Shown here piece after piece: positions 18,422-27,325 of a stretch of DNA of 64,000 nt. A program made the translations under genes and the position numbers. Under the pieces are notes generated by a model. That model searched no databases. It was given only the letters and a program-made list of their open reading frames with translations, and was not told where the DNA came from. How positions within the stretch are numbered: the stretch's first letter is position 1; every line of letters begins with the position of its first letter. This DNA comes from an uncultured Halieaceae bacterium (GTDB lineage Bacteria > Pseudomonadota > Gammaproteobacteria > Pseudomonadales > Halieaceae): the NCBI GenBank assembly GCA_938074135.1, contig CALJFL010000048.1:62001-126000 (forward strand), in the 5' to 3' direction.

Positions 18422-19951
18422 ATGGATAACGACACCCGAGCGGAACTCGCAGCCCTTTATCAGCGACAGGCCAAGACATCGGACGCCGAAAGAGCCGAGG
18501 CTCGGGACAAGCGTCATGCCAAGGGCTATCGCACAGCCCGCGAAAACCTTGCCGACCTTGTAGATGCCGATTCCTTCGTGGAATACGGGCAACTGGCCGT
18601 GGCTGCCCAGCGCAGTCGCCGGGATTATGAAGACCTGCAACGAAGTACCGCCGCCGACGGCATCATCACCGGTCTGGCGAGCATCAACCGTGAGCGGGTA
18701 GGACACGCAGCCGCCCAGTCGGTGGTTGTAGTTAATGATTACTCTGTACTGGCCGGCACCCAGGGATTCTTCCATCACAAAAAACTGGATCGTGCCTGCG
18801 AACTCGCCGAGCGACTTAAGCTTCCGGTAGTGATGTATACCGAGGGCGGTGGCGGTCGCCCTGGTGATACCGATGTGACCACCCAGATCGCCGGTCTCGA
18901 CGTACGTTCCTTCAGTGCCTGGGCCCGGCTCAGCGGACGAGTGCCGCGAATCGCCGTGAATAATGGCTACTGCTTTGCCGGGAACGCCGCGCTGTTTGGT
19001 TGTGCCGATTTTGGTATTGCCACCCGTAACTCCTGGATCGGCATGGCCGGCCCCGCGATGATCGAAGGCGGCGGTCTCGGTCATTATGAGCCTACCGAGA
19101 TAGGACCCAGCAAGAGTCAGGAACGCAATGGCGTTGTAGATATTGTGGCTGAAGACGAAGCTGATGCGACGCGCCTGGCGCGGCAGCTACTGTCTTATTT
19201 TCAGGGTCCCGTGGACAGTTGGCAATGTGCGGATCAGGCAGTTCTGCGCGACATCATTCCCGAGGACCGTCGCTGGGCCTACCCGGTCAGGCGCATCATT
19301 GAGACCATTGCCGACACGGACAGTTTTCTGGAATTGCGCCGGGTTTTCGGGCGTGGCGTGGTGACCGGGTTTATTCGTATCGAGGGTCGGCCCATTGCTC
19401 TGGTTGCCAATGATTGCCAGCAGTTGGGTGGAGCGCTGGATTCCGAGTCGTCGGAAAAGGCGGCCGAGTTTCTCAGTATCTGTGATGCGTTTGGTCTGCC
19501 GGTTCTGTCACTGACCGATACCCCCGGGTTCATGGTTGGTCCGGCCAGTGAGGAGGAGGGGGCAGTAAGGCGTATGTCCAGCTTGTTCCGGGTCGGTGCC
19601 GGCTTGCGTGTGCCGGTAGTGGCCGTGTTTTTGCGCAAGGGCTATGGCCTGGGCGCCATGGCTATGGTGGGCGGCAGTTTCGCTGAGCCCGTATACAGTG
19701 CGGCCTGGCCCACCGGAGAGTTTGGTGCCATGGGCCTTGAGGGAGCGGTACGTCTGGGATTCCGCAAGGAGCTCGAGGCTGTCACTGACCCGCAGGAGCG
19801 CAACGCTCTGTTCGAGGAACTGCTCGCCAGGATGTATGAGGTTGGTAAGGCGACTGAAGCGGCAGCCCACCTGGAAATTGATGCCGTCATCGATCCAGCT
19901 GAGACTCGCGCAGTGATTGCCCGGGCGTTAGCTGCATCGCTCGCAGGCTAA
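18422..19951 (+). CDS. Acyl-CoA carboxylase carboxyltransferase subunit
   Basis: The 509 residues cover the N- and C-terminal carboxyltransferase domains, with crotonase-like cores around YTEGGGGRPGDTD and GLPVLSLTDTPGFMVG. It would transfer CO2 from biotin to an acyl-CoA such as propionyl-, methylcrotonyl- or geranyl-CoA. No biotin carboxylase or biotin carrier gene is nearby, so the partner must be encoded elsewhere. A TATAGT hexamer at 18385 could be a -10 box, but no good -35 is visible. The 3' end overlaps the convergent monooxygenase gene by 4 bp. Confidence 0.88.
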   Translation: MDNDTRAELAALYQRQAKTSDAERAEARDKRHAKGYRTARENLADLVDADSFVEYGQLAVAAQRSRRDYEDLQRSTAADGIITGLASINRERVGHAAAQSVVVVNDYSVLAGTQGFFHHKKLDRACELAERLKLPVVMYTEGGGGRPGDTDVTTQIAGLDVRSFSAWARLSGRVPRIAVNNGYCFAGNAALFGCADFGIATRNSWIGMAGPAMIEGGGLGHYEPTEIGPSKSQERNGVVDIVAEDEADATRLARQLLSYFQGPVDSWQCADQAVLRDIIPEDRRWAYPVRRIIETIADTDSFLELRRVFGRGVVTGFIRIEGRPIALVANDCQQLGGALDSESSEKAAEFLSICDAFGLPVLSLTDTPGFMVGPASEEEGAVRRMSSLFRVGAGLRVPVVAVFLRKGYGLGAMAMVGGSFAEPVYSAAWPTGEFGAMGLEGAVRLGFRKELEAVTDPQERNALFEELLARMYEVGKATEAAAHLEIDAVIDPAETRAVIARALAASLAG

Positions 19952-21486
19952 GGCATTTGCGCGGCTTTACTATTTGAGCTGGCCGTGGGGCTGGAGCTTT
20001 CCACTACGCTAAAGTCCTCTTCAACCAGGCGGCGATGATCCTTCTGGTAAGTTCGGGCGCTGTAAGGGTAGAGCGTTGATATCAGGCCATCCTCGCGTTT
20101 GTACCAACTGGAGCAACTGCCGGCCCATACGGTTTCTTGCAGGTCAGACTGAATTTGTGCGTTGTAGCGGTCCTGTGCTTCTTTTCTAACTTCGATGATC
20201 CCGTTTTCCCCCGCACGGTCTATTGCCTGCAGGATGAGTTGCAGTTGCGCTTCAATCATCAAGACCACCGATGTGGTACCAACGCCGGTATTCGGGCCGG
20301 TTGTCAGGTAGAAATTGGGGAAGCCGGCAACGAATCCGCCCTTGTAGGCGACTGGCATGTCTGCCCATTGTTTACTTAGCCTAACACCGCCCGGACCTAT
20401 CACCTCCGTGAGCCGCATATAGTTTTCCAGATCGAAGCCGGTAGCGTAGACAATGATATCGGCGCAGTGTTTCGCGCCGTCGCTCGTAACAACACTGTCT
20501 TGTGTCAGACGTTCAATTGCCGCGGTTTGCAGGTGTACATTGTCCCGATTCATTGCCGGGTAGAAGTCGTCTGCGATGAGAATTCGTTTACAACCCAGAG
20601 AATAGTCGGGCAGCATAGCCTCGCGCATTGTAGGGTCTGCGACGCTGCCCCTGATGTGGGCCTTCACCAGAGCTTCCAGCCGGTTGCGCCAGCGCGATGG
20701 CCGCCGACTTTTAACGACCGGGAACAGGATCCACTCGCCGCGCAGGAAAATCATCTTCCGGTAGAGGCGGTTAAGCCACGGCCAGCGTGCAAAGCGTGCT
20801 TTTTCCTTTTCGCTGAATGTCCGGTCGTTGCGCGGTGCAATGTAGTTGGGTGTACGCTGGAATACATCGACGCTGGCAGCGACTTTGGCCAGTTCTGGAA
20901 TAAGCTGGATAGCGCTGGCGGCACTGCCGATGACAGCGACTTTTTTGTTGTTAAAGTCTACCGTGTGATCCCACTGGGCCGAGTGCATAGTCGGCCCTTC
21001 AAAACGGTCCATTCCAGGGATGGTCGGGAAAGCGGGCAGGTGCAGGCCGCCGCTGGCGAAGATGACGTGACGGGCGGCCTGTATTTGCCTATCGGCGAGC
21101 TGTGCCTGCCAAACTCCGCGTACCTCATCCCAGCGGAATTCACGCACCGCGCTGTTGAGCCTTATGTGATTGCGAACCCCGTACTTATCTACGCAGTGCT
21201 CGATATAAGCTTGTATTTCCGGCTGCGGTGAGTACTTTCGCGACCAGTTCGGGTTGGGCTCAAAGGAATAGCAGTACAGGTGTGAGGCGATATCGCAGGC
21301 CGCACCGGGGTAGGTATTGTGCCACCAGGTGCCGCCAATGCCGCTGGCTTTCTCCAGTAGCTGGAAGTTTTCTATACCGCGCTCTCGCAATTTGATGGCG
21401 GCGCAGATGCCGCCAAAGCCGGCACCAACGATGAGTACGTCGAGAACCGGGGATATCGCCTTGGGTAAATTTTCCCGGGAGGTCAT
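19948..21486 (-). CDS. Flavin-dependent monooxygenase, Baeyer-Villiger type
   Basis: This 512-residue protein has an FAD-binding GAGFGG at residues 21-26, GGTWWHNTYPGAACD after it, and the complete Baeyer-Villiger fingerprint FxGxxxHxxxWD at residues 162-173 (FEGPTMHSAQWD). A second dinucleotide motif reads GSAASA. It should insert oxygen next to a ketone using NADPH and O2. Steroid- or terpenoid-type ketones would fit the surrounding lipid genes, but the substrate is unknown. A perfect inverted repeat lies just upstream of the start. Confidence 0.92.
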   Translation of the reverse strand: MTSRENLPKAISPVLDVLIVGAGFGGICAAIKLRERGIENFQLLEKASGIGGTWWHNTYPGAACDIASHLYCYSFEPNPNWSRKYSPQPEIQAYIEHCVDKYGVRNHIRLNSAVREFRWDEVRGVWQAQLADRQIQAARHVIFASGGLHLPAFPTIPGMDRFEGPTMHSAQWDHTVDFNNKKVAVIGSAASAIQLIPELAKVAASVDVFQRTPNYIAPRNDRTFSEKEKARFARWPWLNRLYRKMIFLRGEWILFPVVKSRRPSRWRNRLEALVKAHIRGSVADPTMREAMLPDYSLGCKRILIADDFYPAMNRDNVHLQTAAIERLTQDSVVTSDGAKHCADIIVYATGFDLENYMRLTEVIGPGGVRLSKQWADMPVAYKGGFVAGFPNFYLTTGPNTGVGTTSVVLMIEAQLQLILQAIDRAGENGIIEVRKEAQDRYNAQIQSDLQETVWAGSCSSWYKREDGLISTLYPYSARTYQKDHRRLVEEDFSVVESSSPTASSNSKAAQMP

Positions 21487-21495
21487 AGCGGCTTC

Positions 21496-21519
21496 TAATT
21501 AAATCAGTTGCTTTAATTA
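21496..21519. promoter_or_regulatory. Inverted repeat upstream of the Baeyer-Villiger-type monooxygenase gene
   Basis: TAATTAAA (21496-21503) and TTTAATTA (21512-21519) form a perfect 8-bp inverted repeat with an 8-bp spacer, starting 10 bp before the monooxygenase ATG. Position and form suggest a repressor operator. No adjacent regulator gene points to which one. Confidence 0.4.
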
Positions 21520-21624
21520 TATTCAGGCGGCCTGTGAAACACAACCACGGTCTCCGTGTTGGCAGTTGCCTGCCGCTGACTCGGGGCGCTAAAGTGGAGG
21601 GCGTTCATTAAAAGAGATTTAGCC

Positions 21625-22221
21625 ATGCCCCTTCACTACCGCTTGTTTTGCCTGCTACTTGCTCTGCCTTCGTGCCTCGCGCTTGCCGGTGACCGGGAGG
21701 ATATCAACAGCAGTCTCGACGCCTTTCACCAGGCTGCGGCTGCCTCTGACTATCCGGCCTATGAGGCTTTGATGACCGATGACATCGTTTTTCTCGGCAC
21801 CGATGGCAGTGAGCGATGGCAGGGCGAGGAATTCAGAGAATTTGCCCGTCCACGCTTTGAGCGCGGGGACGGTTGGGAGTATGTTCCGGTATCGCGCAAT
21901 ATCGAGGTTTCGTCGAATGGTGCGGTAGCGTGGTTTGACGAGGCTCTGGACAATGACGGCCTGGGCCGCTGTCGCGGTAGCGGCATGTTGTTGCGGCAAA
22001 ACGGCCGTTGGCGTATAGCCCAGTATAACCTCAGTGTGCCGATACCCAACGACCTGGTTGATGGCGTAGTGGTACAGATAGCGGCGTTCGAAGCTGGTGA
22101 AATAGCACCGGCTCCCGTGGCAGCAAAGGAAAGTGCAGAAGCCCCGGCAGCCGAGCCAGAGGAACGGCCTGCAGGCTGCGCACAGCGGCGCCACAAAACC
22201 AACCGCAAGGCGGGCTGCTAA
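21625..22221 (+). CDS. Secreted NTF2-like (DUF4440/SnoaL-type) protein
   Basis: The 198-residue product starts with a clear signal peptide (hydrophobic core RLFCLLLALPSCLALAG). Residues 25-140 follow the DUF4440 pattern: AFHQAAAASDYPAYEALMTDDIVFLG, then a strand ending in GRWRIAQYNL. The last 50 residues are Ala/Glu/Pro rich and end in a basic KTNRKAGC tail. The fold binds small ligands or stays catalytically silent; no function can be assigned. It is convergent with rapA. Confidence 0.75.
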   Translation: MPLHYRLFCLLLALPSCLALAGDREDINSSLDAFHQAAAASDYPAYEALMTDDIVFLGTDGSERWQGEEFREFARPRFERGDGWEYVPVSRNIEVSSNGAVAWFDEALDNDGLGRCRGSGMLLRQNGRWRIAQYNLSVPIPNDLVDGVVVQIAAFEAGEIAPAPVAAKESAEAPAAEPEERPAGCAQRRHKTNRKAGC

Positions 22222-22234
22222 ACTACTGGCAGGC

Positions 22235-24997
22235 TCAGGTGGTGATGATTAACCGCAGCGCCTGCATCTGCAAATTGGCATGGCGTATGTGCAGCGCACA
22301 TTCGTCGATCCGGTAACGCAGGTGGTCGACCTCCTCCTGGCGGATAGAGGGATTCACCTCGCGCAGCGCCTCAAGCCGCTGTAACTCGGCGCCCAGCGAC
22401 GACCTCATCGTAGCCTCCGCTTGTTCCAGCAGTGTTTGCAGTTGCTGCTCGGCCTGTTGATTGGCCAGCGCCATTTTGGCATCTACCTCTTTCTGAACGC
22501 GCTTGATGATCTCCAATGCGGTGCTCTTTTGTACTTTTTCCACCAAATTGTTGAGGCGGTCGTGAGGTACCAGTTTGGCCAGTTCCTTGCCGCGTGCATC
22601 GACCAACAGGCGTATGGGTGACAGCGACAGAAAGCGCTCCACTTCCAGTGCCTTGGGTGCCACACAGTTCACGGTGTATATGGATTCCAGCAGCATGGTG
22701 CCGGGTGCGATGCCCTTGAGCTTGATGGTGCCGATGGCGGCATTACCCAATTCGGTGGAATGCACCATTTCCATGGCCTCTACCAACATGGGGTGTTCCC
22801 ATGTGAGGAAGGCGATGTCCTCCCTCGCCAGGGCCACCTCGCGACTGAAGGTCACCGTGGTTCCCTCTTCCCTGACATAGGGAAAGTGACCGGTCAGCAT
22901 ATGATCGGTCGGTCGCAGTATCAGAGCTTTTTCGGAGTGAAACTCGTGATCGACCCCAAACGATTCGCACAGCGACTCCAGGTACTCCTGTAGTACTTCG
23001 CTATTCTCGCTTGCTGATATCTCTTCAATGAGTAACTGCGCGACCTCCGGCTTGCAGGAGTTGCGCTCCAGAAGTCGATCGCGCCCCTCGCGCAGTTCCC
23101 TGCGTGTCTGTTCAGTGAACGCGGCAGTGTCGGCTATCAGTGCGGGAAACTCGTCGTTGCGTTGTCGCAGTTGCGCCAGTAAGCGATCGCTGAAGTTCTG
23201 GAAAATCATATAGCCGGCAGAGCAGCTGTCGCAAAACAGGTTGAGGCCTTGCTGGTACCACTCCAGCAGTACCTGTTGCGCGGTACCCGTGAGGTAGGGC
23301 ACATGAATTTGCACCTCCTCGGTCTGGCCGATGCGGTCCAGGCGGCCAATGCGCTGTTCGAGCAGGTCTGGATTCAGTGGCAGGTCGAACAGAATAAGGT
23401 GGTGAGCAAACTGGAAGTTGCGTCCCTCACTGCCGATCTCTGAGCAGACCAGGGTTTGGGCACCGCCGACGTCGTCGGCGAAGTAGGCCGCGGCCCGGTC
23501 GCGCTCGATAATAGAAAGGCCTTCGTAAAAAGCCGCGGACCGAATGCCCGCCCGCATTTGCAGGTGATGTTCGAGAGCAACGGCGGTCTCGGCATGAGCA
23601 CAGATAACCAATACTTTGGCCGGGCGCAGCCCCTTGAGAGTCTCTTCCAACCAAGTGACCCGAGGGTCGAAGCTCAACCAGCTGTCATCGACGTAGGGCA
23701 ACTCCGGGTGTAACCGGGCATCAATGTCCACATCCGCCAGGGTGTACTCCTCCGGTGCAGGCAGTGCGTAGGCGTGCAGTACTCGCTGTGGAAAGCCGCT
23801 AATTGCCGCCCTGGTGTTGCGAAACAGTACTCGCCCGGTACCGTGGCGATCGAGAATCTTGTCGATGAGACTATCGGCAGGTTCACTGGGGTCGAGGCCT
23901 GCGGGCAGGTCTTCGGGGCTCTCGCCGCGCTCAAGGGCGTCGACCAGGTCACTCCAGTGGCGGTAGGTCTGTTCCTGTTCCCGGAAGCTTTCAAGGTCGT
24001 GGAAACGGGACGGGTCGAGCAGGCGCAGGCGGGCAAAGTGGCTCGCTTGGCCAACCTGTTCCGGTGTTGCCGTTAGCAGTAGCAAGCCAGCACTGTTGTG
24101 TGCCAGCGACTCTGCGAACAGGTAGTCCTCACCGGCTTCTTGCTCGGACCACTGCAAGTGATGGGCCTCGTCGATGACCACCATATCCCAGCCTGCGCTC
24201 AGCGCCTGGGCCTGCAAGTCAGGTCGTGCAGTGAAAAGGTCGGAGGAACACAACACCAATTGTTCTGTTTCGAAGGGGTTTTCATCCACAATCTCGGCTA
24301 CGCGGTCGGCGTCGAACAGCGAAAAATGCAGATTGAAGCGGCGCAGCATTTCCACCAGCCACTGGTGAAGCAGACTGGCGGGAACCACGATGAGCACTCT
24401 GCTGGCACGGCCGGTCAGCAGTTGTTGGTGCATGATCATGCCGGCTTCGATGGTTTTGCCCAGGCCGACTTCGTCGGCCAGCAGTACCCTGGGTGCGAAG
24501 CGCCGACCGACATCGTTGGCAATATACACCTGGTGCGCCAGCAGGCTGGTTCTGGAACCCATCAAACCGCGGGCGCCGGAGACCTGCAACCTGTCAATGT
24601 GATCGAGTGTCGCCACCCGCAGTGCGAAGTCGCTGTTCTTGTCGAAGTGACCATTTAGCATCCGTTGCAGCGGCGTAGTCAGTTGCACGAAGGCGTCAAG
24701 TTCCAGTTCGGAGATGGTCATCATCTCGTCGTGGTGATCGGTGCCGATATAGATCAGCAGGCCCTGGTTCTCTTCAACCTCCAGAACCTTCAGTTCCACG
24801 TCATTGACGGTAGATACGAAGTCGCCTGGCTTGAACCGGAGTCGCGTCAAAGGAGCGCTGTCAGCGGCATAGGTGCGCTCTTCTCCCACCGCCGGGAAGT
24901 TGACCGTGACGCGACGGCCGTCGAGTTCAACTATAATGCCAAGACCAAGTTGGGCGTCAGCGTGACTTACCCAGCGTTGTCCTATTATGTAATCCAT
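22235..24997 (-). CDS. rapA: RNA polymerase-associated ATPase RapA
   Basis: This 920-residue SWI2/SNF2 helicase is slightly shorter than the ~968-residue E. coli protein. Tudor-like N-terminal domains open with GQRWVSHADAQLGLGII. Walker A is ADEVGLGKTIEAG, the DEAH box is VVIDEAHHLQW, motif III is LLLTATPEQ, and motif VI is QRIGRLDRIGQ. RapA binds core RNA polymerase and recycles stalled post-termination complexes. It appears monocistronic. Confidence 0.95.
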   Translation of the reverse strand: MDYIIGQRWVSHADAQLGLGIIVELDGRRVTVNFPAVGEERTYAADSAPLTRLRFKPGDFVSTVNDVELKVLEVEENQGLLIYIGTDHHDEMMTISELELDAFVQLTTPLQRMLNGHFDKNSDFALRVATLDHIDRLQVSGARGLMGSRTSLLAHQVYIANDVGRRFAPRVLLADEVGLGKTIEAGMIMHQQLLTGRASRVLIVVPASLLHQWLVEMLRRFNLHFSLFDADRVAEIVDENPFETEQLVLCSSDLFTARPDLQAQALSAGWDMVVIDEAHHLQWSEQEAGEDYLFAESLAHNSAGLLLLTATPEQVGQASHFARLRLLDPSRFHDLESFREQEQTYRHWSDLVDALERGESPEDLPAGLDPSEPADSLIDKILDRHGTGRVLFRNTRAAISGFPQRVLHAYALPAPEEYTLADVDIDARLHPELPYVDDSWLSFDPRVTWLEETLKGLRPAKVLVICAHAETAVALEHHLQMRAGIRSAAFYEGLSIIERDRAAAYFADDVGGAQTLVCSEIGSEGRNFQFAHHLILFDLPLNPDLLEQRIGRLDRIGQTEEVQIHVPYLTGTAQQVLLEWYQQGLNLFCDSCSAGYMIFQNFSDRLLAQLRQRNDEFPALIADTAAFTEQTRRELREGRDRLLERNSCKPEVAQLLIEEISASENSEVLQEYLESLCESFGVDHEFHSEKALILRPTDHMLTGHFPYVREEGTTVTFSREVALAREDIAFLTWEHPMLVEAMEMVHSTELGNAAIGTIKLKGIAPGTMLLESIYTVNCVAPKALEVERFLSLSPIRLLVDARGKELAKLVPHDRLNNLVEKVQKSTALEIIKRVQKEVDAKMALANQQAEQQLQTLLEQAEATMRSSLGAELQRLEALREVNPSIRQEEVDHLRYRIDECALHIRHANLQMQALRLIITT

Positions 24998-25118
24998 CCG
25001 TGCGTTCGCTTCCCGTTAGGCGCTGGTGCGCGGTGTGCTCGAGGGCGCGTAGTTTAGCACTGAACCTGTTGATGGGGGGCAGTGACGGGGTCGAAAACCT
25101 ATACGCTTTTGCACAGTT

Positions 25119-25934
25119 TCAGGCATCTCCGGGAAAAAACAGTGCCAGACTGTTTTCGCGAGCCTGCTGTAACAGGGCCTCTATGGGAAGCCCCTTGACC
25201 TGTGCGACCTTTTCAGCGACGAAAGGCAGGTAGTGCGGCGCGTTCGGTCTGCCACGGTAAGGAACCGGTGTGAGGTAGGGGGCATCTGTTTCCAGCAGGA
25301 TGCGCTCTACCGGGGTTGCTGCGACGACCTCTCGCACATTGTCGGCGCGATTGAAGGTCGTAATACCGTTGAAGCCCAGCATGAAACCGCTATCCAGGCA
25401 GTACTGGGCCAACGCCATGCCCGAAGTGAAGCTGTGGATAACGCCCTTGCGCGTGAGCGACTGCTCGAAATTTTGCAAGATATCGCGCGTATCCTGATCG
25501 GCTTCGCGCGTGTGGATGACAACCGGCATGTCGAGATCTGCCGCCAGCTGCAACTGCTGCTCGAAAACATCTCGCTGCACCTTTCTGTCAGCGTGATCAT
25601 AGAAATAGTCCAGCCCAATTTCGCCTACAGCGAGTATTCGTGGGTCGGCACAGTTTGCTCTTATGGTCTTTGCGACAGTGCTATCGAACTTTTCCGCTTC
25701 GTGAGGGTGAATGCCCTGAGTGCCCCAGATATTGGCGGCCTTGCGTGTCAGTTCGAGTACAGTGGCAAGGTTTTCCGGCGACACTGCAATGGTAATGATG
25801 CGATCAACGGCAACTTCCCCGCAGCGCGCAAGCGTCTCGCTGAATGCCTCGTCGTCCAGGTAGTCAAGGTGACAGTGAGTCTCGATGATCGGGGTGTCGA
25901 AGCGGGGTATTTCCCGCCGCTTTTTCTTGCTCAT
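25119..25934 (-). CDS. tatD: TatD-family metal-dependent hydrolase/DNase
   Basis: The 271-residue product has the TatD metal site: HCH in IETHCHLDYLD, Glu in GEIGLDYFYD, the HTREAD segment and a terminal Asp in LLETDAPYLTPV. TatD-family proteins are 3'-5' nucleases active on damaged DNA. Among paralogues (TatD, YcfH, YjjV) the assignment cannot be settled by eye. It lies upstream of rapA with a 121-bp gap. Confidence 0.88.
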   Translation of the reverse strand: MSKKKRREIPRFDTPIIETHCHLDYLDDEAFSETLARCGEVAVDRIITIAVSPENLATVLELTRKAANIWGTQGIHPHEAEKFDSTVAKTIRANCADPRILAVGEIGLDYFYDHADRKVQRDVFEQQLQLAADLDMPVVIHTREADQDTRDILQNFEQSLTRKGVIHSFTSGMALAQYCLDSGFMLGFNGITTFNRADNVREVVAATPVERILLETDAPYLTPVPYRGRPNAPHYLPFVAEKVAQVKGLPIEALLQQARENSLALFFPGDA

Positions 25935-26016
25935 GGACGTATCGCCGCGCTGTAGTACGAATGAGAGATGCCTGCTGAGTATGCCACAGGCCTGATGATG
26001 GCGTAGTTCGATATCA

Positions 26017-26973
26017 TCAGGCAGATTGCCCCGGAACTCTTATGCGGGAACTCTGCCCTTTGATGACATTGAGAATTTCCTGCCACAGCCAGTTGTGGGC
26101 TGCCGAGTTAGCGGTGCGCGCGTGCCGGACCATCACGTAATCGAGACTGTATTCACTGCCCGTCGGTAAGGGCAGTGCCACAATTCCGTCAGTCGCTGCG
26201 CGGTTGCGGGTGACAAACTCCGGACCACGCAGAAAGTAGTCGGTATTTTTGAGGACTTCCAGTGCAGTCAGCAGATGCGATGTCTCGAATTCGGCCTGCT
26301 CCGGATCACGGGCGCGCAAGTAGGTTTCACTGGTCTGCGCAATTTCCGCCTTGTCCAGGTCGGAGATGTACAGGTTGATCAGCGGGTAGGTTGCCAGGCG
26401 TTCCCAGGTGATCTCGCCCTGGGTCAGGGGGTGCTGTTCACGCACCAGAATCGCCGGTGGTGAGCTACCCAGGGGTTCGACAGTAAACTCCTGGCCGTAG
26501 TGTCCCCGGCGAATATGTATGGCGAAATCGAGTTGGCCGGACGTCAGATGCTCGAGTTGATTCTCGACCCGGGTGATTGTCCGAATACTTAGCCGGGGTG
26601 CTTGTCGATGCAACGCCTGAACCAGTGTGGGAAGCAGTGTCGCGCCGATATATTCCGATAGGGCGATAGTAAACTCGCCGGCGAAGCCCTTGGGGTCGAA
26701 TTCGTTACCCCCCACAAGGCGACTTATACCCCCCAGAATGTCCTGCAGGTCCTGGGCTAACTCAAGCGCGCGAGGTGTGGGCTGAATACTGCGACTGCTG
26801 CGAGTGAATAGTGGGTCGTCGAAGGTCACACGCAGTCGCGACAGGGTTTTGCTCATTGCCGGCTGGGTAATGTTCAGCCGCTGCGCCGCTTTTGACACGC
26901 TGCGCTCTTCCAGCAAAACCTGCAGTGCCAGCAATAGGTTGAAGTCAATCCGAGCGAGTTCTTTAATATCCAT
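26017..26973 (-). CDS. LysR-family transcriptional regulator
   Basis: The 318-residue protein has an N-terminal helix-turn-helix (RIDFNLLLALQVLLEERSVS, then AAQRLNITQPAMSKTLSRLR) and an effector-binding domain from residue ~95. The FTRSSRSIQPTPRA segment is typical of the NodD/NahR/PcpR branch. No target gene is divergent from it: the DNA upstream instead holds a candidate non-coding RNA. Its own control is probably through the palindrome just before its start. Confidence 0.9.
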   Translation of the reverse strand: MDIKELARIDFNLLLALQVLLEERSVSKAAQRLNITQPAMSKTLSRLRVTFDDPLFTRSSRSIQPTPRALELAQDLQDILGGISRLVGGNEFDPKGFAGEFTIALSEYIGATLLPTLVQALHRQAPRLSIRTITRVENQLEHLTSGQLDFAIHIRRGHYGQEFTVEPLGSSPPAILVREQHPLTQGEITWERLATYPLINLYISDLDKAEIAQTSETYLRARDPEQAEFETSHLLTALEVLKNTDYFLRGPEFVTRNRAATDGIVALPLPTGSEYSLDYVMVRHARTANSAAHNWLWQEILNVIKGQSSRIRVPGQSA

Positions 26974-26982
26974 GACGATAAT

Positions 26983-26997
26983 ATGAATTTAATTCAT
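26983..26997. promoter_or_regulatory. Palindrome upstream of the LysR gene
   Basis: ATGAATT-T-AATTCAT is a perfect 7-bp inverted repeat around a single T, lying 10-24 bp from the LysR start codon. It is a plausible autoregulatory site, and could also affect the divergent RNA transcript. Confidence 0.4.
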
Positions 26998-27059
26998 GCT
27001 TAGTATAAAACAAATATATTTGATATATAACACCCAACGTTTACACTGATTCCAACTCT

Positions 27060-27180
27060 TAAACAGGTCTCGAGTTACCCAACTCAGGCCGGTGACGGTT
27101 ACTCCGTCACGGTGATGGGAAACCATCCAGGTCCAATTCAGAGTTACTTTTCTAGCCCACCTCACTGGTGGGCTTTTTTA
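27060..27180 (+). ncRNA. Candidate small non-coding RNA with three hairpins and an intrinsic terminator
   Basis: In a gene-free stretch of 352 bp (26974-27325) the plus strand folds into successive hairpins: GAGTT-ACCC-AACTC (27072-27085), GTGACGG-TTACT-CCGTCAC (27092-27110), GATGG-GAAA-CCATC with a GNRA tetraloop (27114-27127), then a terminator at 27154-27179. The genes on both sides are on the minus strand, so the plus-strand terminator serves neither, which argues for a separate transcript. The 5' end and promoter are not clear; AT-rich DNA at 27001-27030 could hold it. I recognise no known RNA family. The rest of the gap (27180-27325) shows nothing. Confidence 0.6.
27154..27179 (+). terminator. 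Rho-independent terminator of the candidate RNA
   Basis: AGCCCACC-TCACT-GGTGGGCT is a perfect 8-bp stem with a 5-nt loop, ending in six T on the plus strand. The complementary strand has no T-run after the stem, so it works in one direction only. Confidence 0.85.
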
Positions 27181-27325
27181 TGCGTGCAAAAGTTGACCCC
27201 CGCTCACCATGTGACGCAGCACAGGTCAGGCCGGGCCTAAGGTGGCCTGGTGGAGTCATCGGTGGAGTGGCGCGAGATACCCGGCCTGCTCAGCACCGGG
27301 TTTTCGAGGTTTGGTCGCTATCGGG

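Noticed and set aside
17390..19084. Long open frame of 564 codons on the minus strand
   Set aside because: It lies fully opposite the crotonase and carboxyltransferase genes, whose protein motifs are unmistakable. High-GC codon use opens the opposite strand; the translation has no recognisable motif.
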